Source: Halolactibacillus miurensis
GTDB lineage: Bacteria; Bacillota; Bacilli; Bacillales; Amphibacillaceae
NCBI RefSeq assembly: GCF_900116255.1
Contig: NZ_FPAI01000001.1
Location: forward strand, 124,001 to 188,000
Direction of reading: 5' to 3'
DNA: 64,000 bases
The notes under the pieces: generated by a model
What the model was told of the DNA's origin: nothing
The model's input: the letters and a program-made list of their open reading frames with translations, nothing else
The model's database searches: none
Translations under genes and position numbers: made by a program
Part shown: positions 61,032 through 64,000 of the stretch, in pieces
Position numbering within the stretch: the first letter of the stretch is position 1
Layout: every line of letters begins with the position of its first letter

Positions 61032-61790
61032 GTGATAGATATAAACAAGATAACGCATGGGAAAGATTTAACCGATTTGGATGAACAGTTATTAACGTAT
61101 ATTTTAAGTAACATGGATACTGTCTTACAAAAGGGGGTTAGACAAATCGCAAAGGAAAACTACACCTCTCCAGCGACAGTAATAAGATTGTCAAAGAAAT
61201 TAGGTTACAACGGCTTTATAGATTTATACTATCAGTTATTGCCGATGGTTAATGCGAAAACAGACTGTATTGAAGACGATTTAGACTTTTTTAAATTAGA
61301 TCATGGGTTGTTGCTTCAATACAATACAGTAGAAGATATGGATATATTCATAAAGAAGGTTTTGTGTCTAGATCAAGACTTTATTTTCATTTATGCGGCA
61401 GGTTTCTCATCAATCGCGGCCGAATACATGTACAAAAAACTGCTTTTACTTGGGAAGAAAGTCATTATTGCTACAACATTAGACTCTGTAGGTGTATTAG
61501 AAAATAACATAAAAAACATTGGTGCCTTTGTATGTTTTTCGAAATCTGGAGAAACAAAGAGTGTATTAGAAAAACTGGAGGCTGTAAAGAAAGAAGGTAT
61601 ATTTTCCGTCTCTTTTACTAGAGAAATTCCTAATAGAATCGGAGAGTGTAGTGATTTAAATTTTAAGATTACTGATCAAAATAAACTAGATGACCGTAAT
61701 CTGTTACCCAATACCTTTTTCCCTTTTGTCTTACTGTTAATAGAGTATTTACTAAGCCGATATTTAACTGAAATACATGAAGTAGAATAA
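61032..61790 (+). CDS. RpiR family regulator (GlvR-like)
   Basis: A 252-residue RpiR protein starting at GTG behind AAGGAGAC: N-terminal HTH domain (1-75; GVRQIAKENYTSPATVIRLSKKLGYNGF) and SIS sugar-phosphate-binding domain (about 105-235; IFIYAAGFSSIAAEYMYKKL and CFSKSGETKSVLEKL). In Bacillus subtilis, glvR of this family lies with glvA and glvC and activates them when maltose is present. The order here (regulator, EIICB, GH4) agrees with such a role. Confidence 0.9.
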   Translation: MIDINKITHGKDLTDLDEQLLTYILSNMDTVLQKGVRQIAKENYTSPATVIRLSKKLGYNGFIDLYYQLLPMVNAKTDCIEDDLDFFKLDHGLLLQYNTVEDMDIFIKKVLCLDQDFIFIYAAGFSSIAAEYMYKKLLLLGKKVIIATTLDSVGVLENNIKNIGAFVCFSKSGETKSVLEKLEAVKKEGIFSVSFTREIPNRIGECSDLNFKITDQNKLDDRNLLPNTFFPFVLLLIEYLLSRYLTEIHEVE

Positions 61791-61812
61791 TATAATAATT
61801 TAGAATTCCTGA

Positions 61813-61843
61813 AACGTGTTTCGTCTTAACGAAACACGTTTTT
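61813..61843 (+). terminator. Terminator after the RpiR gene
   Basis: AACGTGTTTCG and CGAAACACGTT form a perfect 11-base stem with a short loop, followed by TTT. The short T run suggests partial readthrough into the EIICB gene, or a separate promoter in the 60 bases after it, where none was clear. Confidence 0.75.
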
Positions 61844-61921
61844 CAATTGGCTGAAAGCCTTTTCTAAATATGAAAAACCCGCTAGACTATGGTTAACTTA
61901 TTAAACATTGGAGGTACTGAA

Positions 61922-63526
61922 ATGAAAGAAAAAGTCATGGGAATTATGCAACGTTTTTCAAAAGCTATGTTTATTCCAGTATTAATACTACCTATTGCTG
62001 GTATTTTAATCGCGATTGGGAACCTATTTACTAATGCAAGGTTACTCGAAGTTGTTCCGTTTTTAGACAATCCTATCACTACAGGATTTGGTACGATTCT
62101 TTCGGGATCACTCGTATCCATCTTAGTAAATTTAGGACTTGTCTTTGCGGTTGGTTTAGCCGTAGGACTTGCTAAAAAGAAAAAGTCAGAAGCAGGTTTT
62201 ATTGCAGTACTTGGTTATTTAGTATTTATTAATGCGATGAACCGCTTTATGGACTTACAAGGAATATTAATTGATGGGGATTTACAAGGGACCGGACAAA
62301 CACTTGTTTTAGGGGTGCAAGTGCTAGATATGGGTGTGTTCTTAGGTATTTTCCTTGGTATTATCACAGCCTTTGTCCATAACCGCTATGCTGAGAAAGA
62401 ATTTGATAATGCCTTTCAAATTTATGGAGGTACACGTTTTGTCTTCATCGTTCTTATTCCAGTCGTTGTTATCTTAGCTATTTTATTTACTTACATCTGG
62501 CCATTTTTCCAAATGGGAATCAGTAATTTAGGTGAACTTATTAATCAAAGTGGTAACTTCGGGATATTCTTATATGGATTACTAGAACGACTATTGATCC
62601 CTACGGGATTACACCATTTAGTATATACACCATTCTTATATACAGAGTTAGGAGGCGTTGCCGAAGTTGCTGGGGAAGTGTTTGAAGGCGCTCGTAATAT
62701 TTATTTTGCAGAGATCGCTAATCCTAATGGAGGGTTACTTGCACCAAGTGTCATTTGGGATGCTCGTGGTATATCAAAAATGTTCGGTTTAATTGGTGCA
62801 TGTTTAGCGATGTATCACACAGCCAAACCTGAAAACAAGGCAAAAGCTAAAGCAATTTTAATTCCAGCAGCTGTAACGTCATTTATTGCTGGTGTCACTG
62901 AACCTATTGAATTTTCTTTCATGTTTGTTGCTCCGATATTGTTTGTTGTACACGGTGTGTTAAGTGGGTTAAGTATGGTTGTACTAAATATCTTTAATGT
63001 TAGAGCCATTGGACCAAATGGGTTTATTGATTTTCTCCTTTACAATGTCCCATTAGGAACAGAAAGAACGGTATGGCCGATGTACATTGTTGTTGGGTTG
63101 ATTTTCTTTGTTGTTTATTATTTCCTATTTAGATTCTTGATTACGAAATTTAATTTTAAAACGATTGGTAGAGAAGTGGGTAATCAAGAAACTAAATTAT
63201 ATTCTAAAAAGGAATATAAAGATAAAAAGGAGAAAAATGAAAACAAACAAAAGGATAATGTAGGAGCCGATCTTGGTCTTGCGCATCTTATTGTGGAAGC
63301 ACTTGGCGGCGAGAATAACATTAAAACGGTCACAAACTGTTATTCGCGATTACGCTTAACAGTAGATAATCCCGAGATTGTCGATGAACAAGTGTTAAAA
63401 AATGAAACAGGCGCGAGTGGGGTTATTAAAAAAGGTGAGAATGTCCAAGTCGTCTATGGGTTGCAAGTCACAAAAATACGTAAATCCGTTGATCATGTTT
63501 TAAATAGAGAAACAGCAGAAGAATAA
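61922..63526 (+). CDS. PTS alpha-glucoside transporter EIICB (GlvC type)
   Basis: A 534-residue EIICB from ATG 61922, seven bases after GGAGG; an in-frame ATG at 61889 lacks a site. The EIIC part (1-420) has about ten membrane segments with LERLLIPTGLHHLVYTPF and VTEPIEFSFMFVAP; after a lysine-rich linker the EIIB domain carries phosphocysteine C473 in NCYSRLR. It is a paralogue of the protein at 8703. No EIIA domain is attached and none follows up to the window end, so it may use the EIIA at 7346 or another. Confidence 0.92.
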   Translation: MKEKVMGIMQRFSKAMFIPVLILPIAGILIAIGNLFTNARLLEVVPFLDNPITTGFGTILSGSLVSILVNLGLVFAVGLAVGLAKKKKSEAGFIAVLGYLVFINAMNRFMDLQGILIDGDLQGTGQTLVLGVQVLDMGVFLGIFLGIITAFVHNRYAEKEFDNAFQIYGGTRFVFIVLIPVVVILAILFTYIWPFFQMGISNLGELINQSGNFGIFLYGLLERLLIPTGLHHLVYTPFLYTELGGVAEVAGEVFEGARNIYFAEIANPNGGLLAPSVIWDARGISKMFGLIGACLAMYHTAKPENKAKAKAILIPAAVTSFIAGVTEPIEFSFMFVAPILFVVHGVLSGLSMVVLNIFNVRAIGPNGFIDFLLYNVPLGTERTVWPMYIVVGLIFFVVYYFLFRFLITKFNFKTIGREVGNQETKLYSKKEYKDKKEKNENKQKDNVGADLGLAHLIVEALGGENNIKTVTNCYSRLRLTVDNPEIVDEQVLKNETGASGVIKKGENVQVVYGLQVTKIRKSVDHVLNRETAEE

Positions 63527-63541
63527 AACAGGAAGGGATGA

Positions 63542-64000
<459 letters not shown>

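Noticed and set aside
61852-61866. cre-like TGAAAGCCTTTTCT before the second EIICB gene
   Set aside because: The central CG needed in cre is CC here.

Overview
The window looks like part of the chromosome of a low-GC, motile, sugar-fermenting member of the Bacillaceae and relatives (Halolactibacillus, Amphibacillus or Gracilibacillus type). The evidence is the gene families: a three-subunit transhydrogenase, a LiaIHFSR cell-envelope stress operon, a BceRS-BceAB bacitracin-type module, PTS systems with LicT- and RpiR-type control, an MCP with a sigma-D-like promoter, and strong GGAGG ribosome binding sites. The genus is an inference. No rRNA, tRNA, CRISPR array, insertion sequence or prophage was seen.

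Layout. 1-2043: end of the NAD(P) transhydrogenase operon. 2147-6983 (minus): Lia-type envelope stress operon, with a HAAS/DUF1700 gene and a LiaG-like gene placed last. 7207-11651: AT-rich alpha-glucoside PTS operon (EIIA, LicT-like antiterminator, EIICB, GH4 6-phospho-alpha-glucosidase) behind a leader with a terminator and a possible antiterminator site. 11881-19128 (minus): mannoside operon (two GH38-type proteins, ROK kinase, mannose-6-phosphate isomerase with an extra N-terminal domain), divergent from a GntR/HutC regulator. 20058-21932: small unrelated genes. 22056-25323 (minus): ROK, GH1 and glucokinase-type ROK genes. 25668-48981: a co-directional run of about 23 kb with a CUT1 ABC importer lacking its ATPase, two GH38 alpha-mannosidases, a GH125 exo-alpha-1,6-mannosidase, two TIM-barrel isomerase-like proteins, three Gfo/Idh/MocA oxidoreductases and a degenerate fourth protein, a GH29 fucosidase, a YesL-like protein, a membrane AraC regulator and a GH2 beta-mannosidase. 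49024-53250: CutC, an MCP, small membrane proteins and a decayed stretch. 53457-57889: BceRS-BceAB module whose kinase gene carries an in-frame stop. 57963-59923 (minus): an HTH-ImmA/IrrE peptidase gene with an unknown partner, a candidate toxin-antitoxin or defence pair. 60118-64000: a HAD phosphatase and a second glv-like operon (RpiR regulator, EIICB, GH4 enzyme cut by the window end).

How the genes fit together. The central theme is use of mannose-rich glycans, such as N-glycan or mannan fragments. Oligosaccharides would enter through the ABC importer, powered by an ATPase encoded elsewhere. They would be trimmed in the cytoplasm by GH38, GH125, GH29, GH2 and GH1 enzymes, and the free sugars phosphorylated by ROK kinases and isomerised to fructose-6-phosphate. 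The repeated pairing of Gfo/Idh/MocA oxidoreductases with TIM-barrel proteins suggests a second, oxidation-elimination route of deglycosylation beside the hydrolases. That is the most interesting hypothesis in the window. The two PTS/GH4 operons serve alpha-glucosides such as maltose.
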